Shown in pieces: positions 16,226 to 24,692 of a stretch of DNA of 64,000 bases. The first letter of the stretch is position 1. Every line of letters begins with the position of its first letter. Source of the stretch: Prauserella_A oleivorans. GTDB taxonomy: Bacteria; Actinomycetota; Actinomycetes; Mycobacteriales; Pseudonocardiaceae. The position numbers and the translations under genes were made by a program. The notes beneath the pieces were generated by a model that saw nothing but the letters and a program-made list of their open reading frames with translations, had not been told where the DNA came from and ran no database searches. The stretch lies in assembly GCF_042685745.1 (NCBI RefSeq), contig NZ_JBHUNT010000001.1, positions 4,154,001 to 4,218,000 of the forward strand, written 5' to 3'.

Positions 16226-16824
16226 CCCGATCCGTCGCCGCCAAGGCCGCCGCCCGCTCGAACCGGCCCGACCGCGTGCTCACCTTTGTCACCGGGCTCG
16301 TCGTCTTCGCGCTCGGCGCGCTGGCACTGGTGGTGGGCTTCGGCTGGCTCGGTGCCTACCGGGCCCAGCGGCCCGTGCTCGACCCGATCGCGCTCGACTG
16401 GCTGAGCCGGCAGGACCCGGTGCTCACCCGGGCCGTGGCGATCGTCGTGGGCCTCCTGCTGTTCGTGCTGGGGCTGTGGTGGTTCCTGCGGTCGCTGCGC
16501 CCGGAGCCACGGCCCGATGTCGCGCTCGACCGCGCGCCCGGCCGGGAGGTGACCGTGTCGGCCTCGGCCATCGCCGACGCGGTCCGCACGGACGCCGAGG
16601 CCATCGACGGCGTCAGCCGCGCCCGCGTGCGCTCGGTCGGCAGCGCCGAACACCCGGCCCTGCGGCTCACACTGTGGCTGCGCGAGGGCAGCGATCTGCG
16701 CGACGTCTGGCACGAGCTCGACACCCAGGTGCTCGCCCGCGCCCGCGAGGCACTGGACGTCGCGGTCCTGCCGACCGCCGTGCGGCTGGAACTCGGCTCC
16801 GCTGAGCGCCGCCGCGTACGGTGA
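16222..16824 (+). CDS. AmaP-like Asp23 membrane anchor
   Basis: A 200-residue protein with two membrane helices (~24-45 and ~70-92; LTFVTGLVVFALGALALVVG and VAIVVGLLLFVLGLWWFL) followed by a C-terminal soluble domain (EVTVSASAIADAVRTDAEAI to VAVLPTAVRLEL). This is the AmaP layout: two helices and a cytoplasmic domain that holds Asp23 at the membrane. It closes the cluster and overlaps the preceding gene by four bases. Confidence 0.78.
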   Translation: MTRSVAAKAAARSNRPDRVLTFVTGLVVFALGALALVVGFGWLGAYRAQRPVLDPIALDWLSRQDPVLTRAVAIVVGLLLFVLGLWWFLRSLRPEPRPDVALDRAPGREVTVSASAIADAVRTDAEAIDGVSRARVRSVGSAEHPALRLTLWLREGSDLRDVWHELDTQVLARAREALDVAVLPTAVRLELGSAERRRVR

Positions 16825-16859
16825 GCACGACCAGACCGCGCGCACCCCGGAGAGCACCG

Positions 16860-17936
16860 ATGTCCCTGCCCGTCGCACCACCGGTGAAGCCGATGCTCGC
16901 CAAGGCGGCCACCCGCATCCCGGACTCCGACACGCTGCTCTTCGAGCCCAAGTGGGACGGCTTCCGCTGCCTGGTCTTCCGCGACGGTCCGGAGCTCACC
17001 CTCCAGTCCCGTGCGCTCAAGCCGCTCAACCGGTACTTCCCCGAGGTGCTCGCCGAGCTGGCGGACACCCTGCCCGAACGGGTGGTGCTCGACGGCGAGC
17101 TCGTCATCGGGCGCGGCGGACGGCTCGACTTCGACGCGCTCACCGAGCGGATCCACCCCGCGGCCAGCCGCATCAGCGCCCTCGCGGAGAGCACGCCCGC
17201 AAGCTTCGTCGCTTTCGACCTGCTCGCGCTCGCCGACCGCGACCTCACCGGGGAGCCGACCAGCGTCCGCCGCGACGAGCTCACGGTGCTGGCGGACGGC
17301 CGGCTGCGCATCACTCCGGCCACCACCGACCCGCCCACCGCGCGGCACTGGTTCGACCTGTTCGAAGGCGCCGGGCTGGACGGTGTGGTCGGCAAGCCGC
17401 TGGCCTCGCCGTACGCACCGGGCAAGCGCGTCATGCTCAAGTACAAGCACTCCCGCACGGCCGACTGCGTGGTCGCCGGGCTGCGCTGGCACGTCCACAC
17501 CGCGCCGGGCGAGTCGGTCGGGTCGCTGCTGCTGGGCCTGTACGACGACGCGGGCGTGCTGCACCACGTCGGCGTCGTCGGGGCGTTCGCGGCGAAGCGG
17601 CGCACCGAACTGGCCGCCGAGCTGTCGCCGTTCATCACCGAGGGAGCGCACCCGTGGCTCGGCGACGCGGTGGTCGAGGGCCAGCGACTGCCCGGTGGTG
17701 TCAACCGCTGGCGGTCGACGGAGCAGCCGTGGGTGCCGCTGCGGCCGGAACGGGTGGTGGAGGTCGGCTACGAGCACACCGAGGGCGGCCACCCGGCGCG
17801 GTTGCGGCACACGGCCCAGTTCGTGCGGTGGCGGCCGGATCGCGACCCGGCGTCGTGCGGCTACGCCCAGCTCGAGGAGCCCGCCCGGTACGACCTGGAC
17901 GCCGTCTTCCACGGCGAGGTGCGGCGAACCCGTTAA
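16860..17936 (+). CDS. ligC: ATP-dependent DNA ligase, LigC type
   Basis: A 358-residue nucleotidyltransferase. The adenylated lysine is in EPKWDGFR (~31); later motifs include VVLDGELVI, FVAFDLLAL, GLDGVVGKPL and KYKHSRTADCVV. The C-terminal OB fold follows. LigC enzymes take part in short-patch or end-joining repair in mycobacteria, not in replication. I chose ATG 16860 (MSLPVAPP) because family members begin just before 'PVxPMLAK' and GGAGAG precedes it; a GTG at 16821 overlapping the AmaP stop is an alternative. No Ku or LigD gene is next to it. Confidence 0.88.
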   Translation: MSLPVAPPVKPMLAKAATRIPDSDTLLFEPKWDGFRCLVFRDGPELTLQSRALKPLNRYFPEVLAELADTLPERVVLDGELVIGRGGRLDFDALTERIHPAASRISALAESTPASFVAFDLLALADRDLTGEPTSVRRDELTVLADGRLRITPATTDPPTARHWFDLFEGAGLDGVVGKPLASPYAPGKRVMLKYKHSRTADCVVAGLRWHVHTAPGESVGSLLLGLYDDAGVLHHVGVVGAFAAKRRTELAAELSPFITEGAHPWLGDAVVEGQRLPGGVNRWRSTEQPWVPLRPERVVEVGYEHTEGGHPARLRHTAQFVRWRPDRDPASCGYAQLEEPARYDLDAVFHGEVRRTR

Positions 17937-17996
17937 CGTCTCCCACACCGAACGCATGCGACAGTGGGCCGGCCGCCCAGCCAGCCCGGACGAACA

Positions 17997-19568
17997 GTGA
18001 GGACGCATCAGTTGCCGCGCCGTGGTCGTGTCCGCTTCCTGACCCTCGCCGCGTTGGTCCCGATCCTGCTGCTCGCCGCGTGCACGGCGGGCCCCTCCAC
18101 ACGGCCCGCCGTCGTGGAGAACGACGGCCCCGCGCCCACCGGCCGGCCCGGCGGCCCCTCGCGTGAGGTGCCCCTGCCGAGGCTGGAGCAGCCCCGCGGG
18201 GCGAGCATCGAGTGGTCCGACTGCGGCGACGAGACCCGGCAGCGGCTCGGCGACGGCGCCGCTCGCGCGGGTCTGAGTTACTCGTGCGCACGCCTCACGA
18301 CCACCCTCGACGCGCCGGGCCTGCCCGCCCGGGGACTCACCCGGATCGCCGTGCTCAAGGCGGGCGACGGCCCGATCCCGCTCGTGGTGGTCAACGACAT
18401 CGACGGCGAGCCGGGCACGCTGCACGCCGCGCGGCTCGCCGCCGAGCTGCCGCCGGAGCTGCTCGAGACGTTCTCCCTGGTCGGCATGGACCGGCGCGGC
18501 ACCGGCGACTCCGATGCCGTGCGCTGCATTCCCTCCGACGTGCGGACGACACTGCTGGGGCACGACCCCGCCGACGGCGTGGGGCCCTTGCTCGACGCCG
18601 CCCGCACGGCCGGCCAGCAGTGCGCGATCAACCTGGAGGACGAGCAGGGCGCCTTCGACAGCTGGCGCACCGCGGGTGATCTCGACGAGCTGCGGGAGCA
18701 GCTCGGGCTGTCGCGGCTGAACGCGCTGGGGCACGGTGAGGGCTCGCGCGTGGTGGCGATCTACGGCGCCCGCTACCCCGGCCGGGTGGGCCGGGTGGTG
18801 CTCGACGGCATGCCGGACCCGTCCACGGACCACGCGAGTGTGCTCGACGGCGTCGCCGGCGGCGCGGAGGCGACGCTGGACGCGTTCGGTGCGGATTGCG
18901 CGCAGCGCGGGTGCCCGCTCGGACCGGACGCGCGCGGCGCCGTGTCCGCCCTGGCCGAGCAGCTGGACCGCAGGCCCGCCACCAGCGCCGAGGGCTACCG
19001 GATCACCCGGGCGGCGGCACTGCGCGGCATCCTCGCCGGTCTCTCCGAACGCCACCGCTGGCCGGAGCTGGCCGACGCCATCGCCGCGGCCCGCACCGGC
19101 GACCCGGAAGGACTGATGGCCTTCCTCCGGCCGCACCTCGTCGAGGACCAGCTCCAGGCCGCCCGGCTCGACGGCACGATCGCCACCCGGTGCAACGACA
19201 CCCCGGCCCGGCTGCCCGGCGACCAGCTCAGCGCGCGCACCCGTGAGCTGGCCACCAAGCATCCACTGTTCGGGGGCGTGGTGGCGCAGGAGCTGGTGTG
19301 GTGCAACCCGTGGCCGAGCCGCGGCGACGACCCGCCCGCGATCGGCGCCGACGGGACTCCGCCCATGGTGGTGATCAGCACCGCGACCGATCCGGTCACG
19401 CCCGAGCAGGGCACGATCCGGGCGGCCGAGCGGATGCCGTCCGCGGTCCGGGTGGCGTGGCAGGGCGCCGGGCACCACGCGTTCGGGTCGGCGTGTGTGG
19501 CCGAGGCCGTGCGGGCGTTCCTCGTCGACGGCGAGGTTCCCGAGGACGGAACGCTCTGCCCCGCGTGA
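17997..19568 (+). CDS. Lipoprotein alpha/beta-hydrolase-like protein with missing nucleophile serine
   Basis: A 523-residue exported protein. A basic N-terminus and hydrophobic stretch end in lipobox LLLAAC (Cys29), so it should be lipid-anchored outside the cell. The body matches the tripeptidyl-aminopeptidase-like hydrolases: GMDRRGTGDSD, a nucleophile-elbow region, VVLDGMPDP, and C-terminal TDPVTPEQG (Asp) and GAGHHAFGS (His). At the elbow, however, the sequence is LGHGEGSR where the family has GxSxG, so glycine stands in the nucleophile position (~246). It may be catalytically dead, or use another residue. GTG start chosen before the signal sequence. Confidence 0.75.
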   Translation: MRTHQLPRRGRVRFLTLAALVPILLLAACTAGPSTRPAVVENDGPAPTGRPGGPSREVPLPRLEQPRGASIEWSDCGDETRQRLGDGAARAGLSYSCARLTTTLDAPGLPARGLTRIAVLKAGDGPIPLVVVNDIDGEPGTLHAARLAAELPPELLETFSLVGMDRRGTGDSDAVRCIPSDVRTTLLGHDPADGVGPLLDAARTAGQQCAINLEDEQGAFDSWRTAGDLDELREQLGLSRLNALGHGEGSRVVAIYGARYPGRVGRVVLDGMPDPSTDHASVLDGVAGGAEATLDAFGADCAQRGCPLGPDARGAVSALAEQLDRRPATSAEGYRITRAAALRGILAGLSERHRWPELADAIAAARTGDPEGLMAFLRPHLVEDQLQAARLDGTIATRCNDTPARLPGDQLSARTRELATKHPLFGGVVAQELVWCNPWPSRGDDPPAIGADGTPPMVVISTATDPVTPEQGTIRAAERMPSAVRVAWQGAGHHAFGSACVAEAVRAFLVDGEVPEDGTLCPA

Positions 19569-19638
19569 CCGGCCACACAGCGGCACCTGGGCAGCGATGT
19601 CGATCTCCCCGCCCGGCACTTGACGGGGCGAGTGGGGG

Positions 19639-20922
19639 ATGTTTCGCTGGCCCGCGGTGAACCTTCTGTCGTTGCTCGCTGGCCTGACCAAGCGCGACCC
19701 GCACGCCATCATCGCGATCGACGCCGATCCCGCTCAGCCCGTGCACGTGAGCCGCTCCGAACTGTGGCGGCGCACGCTGCAGCTGCGCGCGGATCTGGCG
19801 ACCGCGGGCGTGGGTCGCGGGGACGGTGTCGCCCTCTGGTTGCCCAACTGGTCGGACGTGCTCGTCTGGCACATCGCCACCGCCTCCCTCGGCGCCTACG
19901 CCGTCGGGCTCGGCGCCGCCACCCCGGCCGCCGACGTCGCGCGTGTCGTGGAGCAGGTCCGGCCCCGCGTCGTGGCCGCCGCGCACGACGCGCGTGGTCT
20001 CGACCTCGCGGGCCGGCTGCGCGAGGTCGTCACCGGCTCGGAGGGCCTCGACGTGATCCCCGCGGTGGCCGTCGTGGCAGGTCCGCACGGCAAGCCTCCG
20101 ATCGACCCGTCGCCGTGGGACATCGGCGGGGGCGCGTGGCTGCCGAGCGCGACGACCGCGGGCATGCCGATGCCGCGCACCACGGGTGACGAACCGGCCG
20201 TCGCGTTCGAACCCGCGCTCGGTGTGCACCGGGAATCGGTGCTCGTCGCGCACGCCACCGGGACCGCCCGGGCGCTCGGAGTGCGCGAGAACGACCTCCT
20301 GCTGTGCACCCAGCCGGTCACCGGCCCGCTGGGCCTGGGGTTCGCGCTCGCCGCCGTCGCGGGCGAGGGCACCTGCCTGCTCGACCCGGCACTGGACGAG
20401 ACCACACTGCTCGGCGACCTCGCCCGCTTCGAGGCCACGCACCTCGCCACGGACGAGCAGACCGCGACGCGACTGGCCGAGACCTGCCACGACCACCCGT
20501 GCACCCTTCCCGCCCTCCGCTGGGTCGGCGTCGCCAACGCCGCCACCCCGGACGCCGCGGGCCGGGCCGAGAAGGAGCTCGGGGTGCCCGCTTCCGCGTT
20601 CTACGCGCCCGGCGAGGTCCTCGCTCCCGCCGCGCTGTGGCCATCGGAGCACGCCACCCCCGCCCGGTGGCACAGCGGCGGCCTGCCGGTCGAGCCCGGT
20701 CTCGAGGTGCGCGTGGTGGACCCGCTCTCGAACACACCGATGCCGGCAGGCGAGCAGGGCATGCTGCAGTTGCGCGGCCCGGGTGTGCCGGAACAGCGGC
20801 TCGGCAAGGCCGGGGAACCGCCGGTCACCGGCGACGGCTGGTTCAGCACCGGTGACCTCGCCATCCGCACGACGGAAGGTGAACTCCGCTATCTCGGCCC
20901 CGCACACCGCCCGGCGGGCTGA
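19639..20922 (+). CDS. Truncated AMP-binding (ANL) enzyme-like protein
   Basis: A 427-residue protein resembling the N-terminal domain of acyl-CoA synthetases: GVGRGDGVALWLPNWSDVLV, GLGAATPAADVARVVEQVRP, then GLPVEPGLEVRVVDP, MLQLRGPGV and WFSTGDLAIRTTEGELRYLG. It stops straight after the position of the domain hinge, so the whole C-terminal lid with the catalytic lysine is missing. The glycine-rich P-loop (TSGTTGxPK) is also absent; that region reads VLVAHATGTARALGV. It is therefore unlikely to adenylate substrates by the usual mechanism. GTG 19657 is an alternative start. Confidence 0.7.
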   Translation: MFRWPAVNLLSLLAGLTKRDPHAIIAIDADPAQPVHVSRSELWRRTLQLRADLATAGVGRGDGVALWLPNWSDVLVWHIATASLGAYAVGLGAATPAADVARVVEQVRPRVVAAAHDARGLDLAGRLREVVTGSEGLDVIPAVAVVAGPHGKPPIDPSPWDIGGGAWLPSATTAGMPMPRTTGDEPAVAFEPALGVHRESVLVAHATGTARALGVRENDLLLCTQPVTGPLGLGFALAAVAGEGTCLLDPALDETTLLGDLARFEATHLATDEQTATRLAETCHDHPCTLPALRWVGVANAATPDAAGRAEKELGVPASAFYAPGEVLAPAALWPSEHATPARWHSGGLPVEPGLEVRVVDPLSNTPMPAGEQGMLQLRGPGVPEQRLGKAGEPPVTGDGWFSTGDLAIRTTEGELRYLGPAHRPAG

Positions 20923-20971
20923 GGACCTTCTGCTCTAGGGCCGCGCCCGCAGCGGCACCAATACTGCAGCG

Positions 20972-21376
20972 ATGACCGACACCGTCACGCGGCGGGTGCG
21001 GGAGCTGGACCCAGCCGCCGCACTGCCCCTCCTGGCCACCGTGCCCTACGGCCGGATCGCGTTCACGCTGCAGGCGTTACCCGCGATCCGGGCGGTCCCG
21101 CATGTGCTGCACGGCGGCGAGGTCGTGATCCGCGACCGCGGCCCGGAGCTGGGTGCGGCCGTCGGTCAGATCGTGGCGTTCGAGGCCGGCGGCCTCGCTC
21201 CCGGCGAGCACGTCGGCTGGAGCGTCTCCGTCACCGGCAAGGCACACCGGGTTCGCGATCCCGCCTGGGCCGAGGAGCTCCGCGACCTCCTGCCGCTGCG
21301 TCCCGCCACGGGCTCCGAGGAGTTCATCCGGATCGCACCCACGCTCGTCAGCGGGTTCACCGTGGAGCTGCGCTGA
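20972..21376 (+). CDS. Pyridoxamine 5'-phosphate oxidase-like split-barrel flavin/F420-binding protein
   Basis: A 134-residue split-barrel protein of the PPOX class: LLATVPYGRIAFTLQALPAIRAV opens the barrel, followed by VAFEAGGLAPGEHVGWSVSVTGKA and a C-terminal strand near RIAPTLVSGF. Such proteins bind FMN or F420 and often act as small reductases or cofactor-binding proteins of unknown role. ATG start. No link to pyridoxal synthesis is visible nearby. Confidence 0.78.
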   Translation: MTDTVTRRVRELDPAAALPLLATVPYGRIAFTLQALPAIRAVPHVLHGGEVVIRDRGPELGAAVGQIVAFEAGGLAPGEHVGWSVSVTGKAHRVRDPAWAEELRDLLPLRPATGSEEFIRIAPTLVSGFTVELR

Positions 21377-21431
21377 CCGCACCCCGTGGACGGCAGGGGG
21401 CAGCCGCCGGGGTGTGTTCTACCGTGGAGAG

Positions 21432-22103
21432 GTGGCGCGTCGAACCAAGTTGATCATCGGGCTCGTCGTGCTCGTGGTGTTCGTGGTGGCGGCGCTGACC
21501 CTTCCGGTACCGAGCCCCGCAGAGGTCCGCGCCTGGGTCCAGGACGCCGGTCCCTGGGCCGTCGTGCTGTTCCTCGCTGCGTACGCGGTGTTCACCGTGG
21601 CGCCGTTGCCACGCACGGTGTTCAACCTCGCCGCAGGCCTGCTGCTGGGCGAGGTCGTCGGTGTGGTGATCGCGATCACGGCGACCATCCTCTCCGGGCT
21701 GCTGGGCTTTCTGCTCGCCCGGGCGCTCGGCCAGGACGTCGTGGCGCGGCACCTGGATCGCGCGCCGGTGCGCGCGGTCAACGCGCGGCTCGCCGGCGGC
21801 GGAATGCTCGCAGTGGCCTCGCTCCGGCTGATCCCGGTGATTCCCTTCGCGCCGCTGAGCTACTGCTGTGGCGTGTCCTCGCTGGCCCTGCGCCCGTACC
21901 TGCTCGGGACCGCCCTGGGCAGCTTCCCGGGAACCGTCGCCGTCGTCGTCCTGGGCGATGCGCTGACCGGCACGACTCCGCCCGCTCTGGCCGCCTGCTA
22001 CGTGGTTTTCGCCGCAGCCGGTGCCGTGGGTCTGGTGCGGGTGATCAGGAAAGCCGAGCCACAGCAGGCAAACCCCGCCACCGCCCGCGACACGGTGGAC
22101 TGA
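21432..22103 (+). CDS. TVP38/TMEM64 (DedA-like, VTT-domain) membrane protein
   Basis: A 223-residue membrane protein with about six helices. The VTT-domain marks are APLPRTVFNLAAGLLLGEVVG and a stretch with ASLRLIPVIPFAPLSYCCG. VTT proteins are related to lipid scramblases and DedA transporters; bacterial TVP38 functions are largely unproven. GTG start is preceded by GGAGAGG. Its neighbour downstream is a Ser/Thr kinase transcribed in the same direction after a 93-base gap. Confidence 0.85.
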   Translation: MARRTKLIIGLVVLVVFVVAALTLPVPSPAEVRAWVQDAGPWAVVLFLAAYAVFTVAPLPRTVFNLAAGLLLGEVVGVVIAITATILSGLLGFLLARALGQDVVARHLDRAPVRAVNARLAGGGMLAVASLRLIPVIPFAPLSYCCGVSSLALRPYLLGTALGSFPGTVAVVVLGDALTGTTPPALAACYVVFAAAGAVGLVRVIRKAEPQQANPATARDTVD

Positions 22104-22196
22104 GAACACGCACCGGCGGCGGTTCACACGGCCCGCAGAACACGGACCGCTACACTCGTTCGCGGGCGCGAGCGGGGTGTCGCGCCGAGTCCTTTC

Positions 22197-23780
22197 ATGA
22201 TCGCGAGAAGCAGCCGAGGAGAAGGCGTCATCGACACCGGTCAGTTGGTCGCAGGCCACTATCGCCTCGTAGAGCACATCGGCAGCGGTGCCATGGGCAT
22301 CGTATGGCGGGCGGTCGACGAACGCCTCGAACGATCGGTCGCCGTCAAGCAGATCATCACGCAGCCCGGTCTCTCCGAGGCCGAACGCGCCAATGTGCGC
22401 CAGCGCGCGATGCGCGAGGCCAAGAACGCCGCGCGATTCCAGCACCCCAATGCCATCGTCGTCTTCGACATCGCCGAGCACGCGGGCGATCCGTGCCTGG
22501 TCATGGAGTACCTGCCGTCGCGAAGCCTGTCGGCGATCCTGGCCGAGCACGGCACGCTACCCGTTCCGGAGGTCGCGCGCATCGGTGAGCAGGTGGCCGC
22601 GGCCCTGGTGGCAGCGCACCGCGCGGGCATCGTGCACCGCGACATCAAGCCGGGCAACATCCTCATCGACGACAACGGCACCTGCAAGATCACCGACTTC
22701 GGCATCTCGCGCGCCAGCGGCGACCTCACCCTCACCCAGACCGGGCTGATCGGCGGCACGCCGGCGTACCTGGCTCCGGAGCTCGCGCGCGGTGCCGACC
22801 CCACGCCCGCATCCGACGTCTTTTCTCTGGGTGCCACGCTCTACCACGCGATCGAGGGCGTTCCGCCGTACGGCGACAACACCAACCAGCTCGCGCTGCT
22901 GTACTCGGCGGCCAACGGCAAGGTGAACCCGCCGACCCGGTCCGGGGCGGCGACCGCCCTGCTCATGAGCCTGCTGCGCACCGAGCCGGACGAACGGCCC
23001 ACGATGAGCGAGGCCCGGGAACGGCTGGCCTCCCTCGCGCGGTCCGAAGCGAACGGCAAGCCGCTCGGTGCCACGCTCGTCTCGCCGCCGATGCTGCATT
23101 CCGGCAGCGGACCGCGCCCCGCGGCTCCGAGCATGGCGCCGGTGGCCCCGCCGTGGCGGCGCGAGCCGTCGCCGAGCGAGCCACCTCGGCACCCGACCAC
23201 CGCGGGGACGCCGCTGCCCCCGCCCGGGAACGGCGGTGACAGCCCGCGCAACAGACGCAAGCCGCTCGTGTTCGGCGCGATCGGCGCCGCGGTGGCCGTG
23301 ATCGCCGCGGTGCTGGCCATCGCCCTCTCGAGCGGCGACGACGGTTCCGGCGCGAGCGCAGACGGTTCGGCGACGTCCTCGCCGAATACTCCGAGCCCGA
23401 GCTCGACGAGCGCGCCCTCCTCCCCGTCACAGCCCGCCACCAGCGACGGCGTCGTCAGCGACTGGGGCGCCGCGGGTGCCCGCATCGAGGCGTTCTACGG
23501 CAACCCGCAGGGCTCGTGGAGCATGCTCACCCCGAACGCCCGCGCCGCCTACGGCAACGACCCCGCGAAGTTCGCGCAGTACTGGCAGAACCACACGGTC
23601 GTCGGCTACCGGGACATTCAGGCGTACAAGGGGGCGAACAACCCCGACGGGTCGGTCGACATGCGCCTCTTCATCGACATCGGCAACGGGCCGCAGCAGC
23701 TGACGCTCCGGGTCGTGCAGTCCGGCGGCACCCTTCTGATCGACGGCGACACCCGGCCCGACGGCGGCACGTCCGGTTAG
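22197..23780 (+). CDS. Membrane Ser/Thr protein kinase (PknB/PknA type)
   Basis: A 527-residue Hanks-type kinase. Kinase domain ~20-280: GSGAMGIVWRA (glycine loop), VAVKQI (ATP lysine), HRDIKPGNIL (~147), DFGISRA (~167) and GGTPAYLAPE. A Pro/Ser-rich linker leads to one membrane helix (~355-378), then a Ser/Thr/Pro linker and an extracellular domain of ~110 residues (VVSDWGAAGARIEAFYGNPQ onward) that is not a PASTA repeat. The ATG chosen has no good ribosome site; a strong AGGAGAAGG lies downstream, inside the frame. Confidence 0.88.
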   Translation: MIARSSRGEGVIDTGQLVAGHYRLVEHIGSGAMGIVWRAVDERLERSVAVKQIITQPGLSEAERANVRQRAMREAKNAARFQHPNAIVVFDIAEHAGDPCLVMEYLPSRSLSAILAEHGTLPVPEVARIGEQVAAALVAAHRAGIVHRDIKPGNILIDDNGTCKITDFGISRASGDLTLTQTGLIGGTPAYLAPELARGADPTPASDVFSLGATLYHAIEGVPPYGDNTNQLALLYSAANGKVNPPTRSGAATALLMSLLRTEPDERPTMSEARERLASLARSEANGKPLGATLVSPPMLHSGSGPRPAAPSMAPVAPPWRREPSPSEPPRHPTTAGTPLPPPGNGGDSPRNRRKPLVFGAIGAAVAVIAAVLAIALSSGDDGSGASADGSATSSPNTPSPSSTSAPSSPSQPATSDGVVSDWGAAGARIEAFYGNPQGSWSMLTPNARAAYGNDPAKFAQYWQNHTVVGYRDIQAYKGANNPDGSVDMRLFIDIGNGPQQLTLRVVQSGGTLLIDGDTRPDGGTSG

Positions 23781-23817
23781 CGGACGCGCGGCCACCCGCG
23801 TGGCTTACCGTGGTGGT

Positions 23818-24117
23818 ATGTCCGAGCACGAGGGTGGCCGCCGCAGCTCGCGGTTCGACGACGAGCTGCTCGGCCTCGACCCGGACGATCCCGAGGCGCA
23901 GGCCTTCGCCGAGCATCTCGACCGGATGCGGCGCTGCGAGCCGACGTTCACCGTCGAGGGCTCGCTGCGCGGGGTGGCCGAGTTCGCCGAGGGCAGCACG
24001 CGTGCGGGCGGCCTGCGCTGGTGGACCGCGGTACTGATCGTGGTGCTGCTCCTGCTGGGCGTGGTGGTGGCCGCGTGGGACATGATCGGCGCGTTCCTGG
24101 TGTGGCTGGGCAGGTAG
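23818..24117 (+). CDS. Small single-pass membrane protein, unknown function
   Basis: A 99-residue protein. An acidic, charged N-terminal region (~1-65) contains DDELLGLDPDDPEAQAFAEH. A single hydrophobic helix near the C-terminus (WWTAVLIVVLLLLGVVVAAW) is followed by a short end. It resembles DUF3040-like actinobacterial proteins only in layout, so I give no family. It lies between the kinase and msrB, both on the same strand, with 10 bases to msrB. Confidence 0.6.
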   Translation: MSEHEGGRRSSRFDDELLGLDPDDPEAQAFAEHLDRMRRCEPTFTVEGSLRGVAEFAEGSTRAGGLRWWTAVLIVVLLLLGVVVAAWDMIGAFLVWLGR

Positions 24118-24127
24118 CCTGAAGGGT

Positions 24128-24553
24128 ATGGAACCTGTCGCCGGAAACGCCCCCCGAGTCCGCAAGACCGACGAGGAATGGCGCGCCGAGCTCAGCCCCG
24201 AGGAGTACGCGGTGCTGCGCCAGGCAGCGACCGAACGACCCTTCACCGGCGAGTACACCGACACCAAGACCACCGGTGTCTACCAGTGCCGGGCCTGCGG
24301 CGCCGAGCTGTTCCGCAGTGACACGAAGTTCGAGAGCCACTGTGGCTGGCCGTCGTTCTACGACCCGGCCGACTCCGATGCCGTGATCCTGCGCGAGGAC
24401 CGCTCGCTGGGCATGGTCCGCGTCGAGGTGCTGTGCGCGAGCTGCCACAGCCACCTGGGCCACGTCTTCGAGGGCGAGGGCTACCCGACGCCGACCGACC
24501 AGCGGTACTGCATCAACTCGATCGCGCTGCGCCTCGTCCCCGCGCAGGACTGA
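24128..24553 (+). CDS. msrB: Peptide methionine-(R)-S-oxide reductase
   Basis: A 141-residue MsrB that reduces methionine-R-sulfoxide in damaged proteins. Two zinc CxxC pairs are seen (CRAC ~55 and CASC ~105), with HCGWPSF, GHVFEGEGYPTPTDQRYCIN and the catalytic cysteine in RYCINS (~127). Length is normal and no fused MsrA is present. A terminator-like hairpin follows the stop within 30 bases. Confidence 0.95.
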   Translation: MEPVAGNAPRVRKTDEEWRAELSPEEYAVLRQAATERPFTGEYTDTKTTGVYQCRACGAELFRSDTKFESHCGWPSFYDPADSDAVILREDRSLGMVRVEVLCASCHSHLGHVFEGEGYPTPTDQRYCINSIALRLVPAQD

Positions 24554-24580
24554 CCGGCTCCGGCCCGGCCCGATCGCACC

Positions 24581-24606
24581 GGCCACGCCGGGAGCACGGC
24601 GTGGCC
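24581..24606 (+). terminator. Hairpin after msrB
   Basis: Arms GGCCACGCCG and CGGCGTGGCC pair perfectly around GGAGCA. There is no T tract, as is common in actinobacterial terminators. It lies between the convergent msrB and hemQ genes and could serve both. Confidence 0.6.
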
Positions 24607-24692
24607 GAGCCGGCGGGCCCGGGACCCACCCGGTGTCTTCCGGGTCCGCGCGGCGCGGGCGCACCACACGCGGGCCCGGGACCGGCCGCGGG

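Noticed and set aside
16821..16860. Earlier GTG start for ligC overlapping the AmaP-like stop
   Set aside because: It would give GTGA coupling, but adds 13 residues of Arg/Pro-rich sequence before the conserved PVxPMLAK start; ATG with GGAGAG fits better.
16356..19712. A 1118-codon minus-strand frame
   Set aside because: It covers ligC and the lipoprotein gene antisense and shows no recognisable family; it is a GC shadow.
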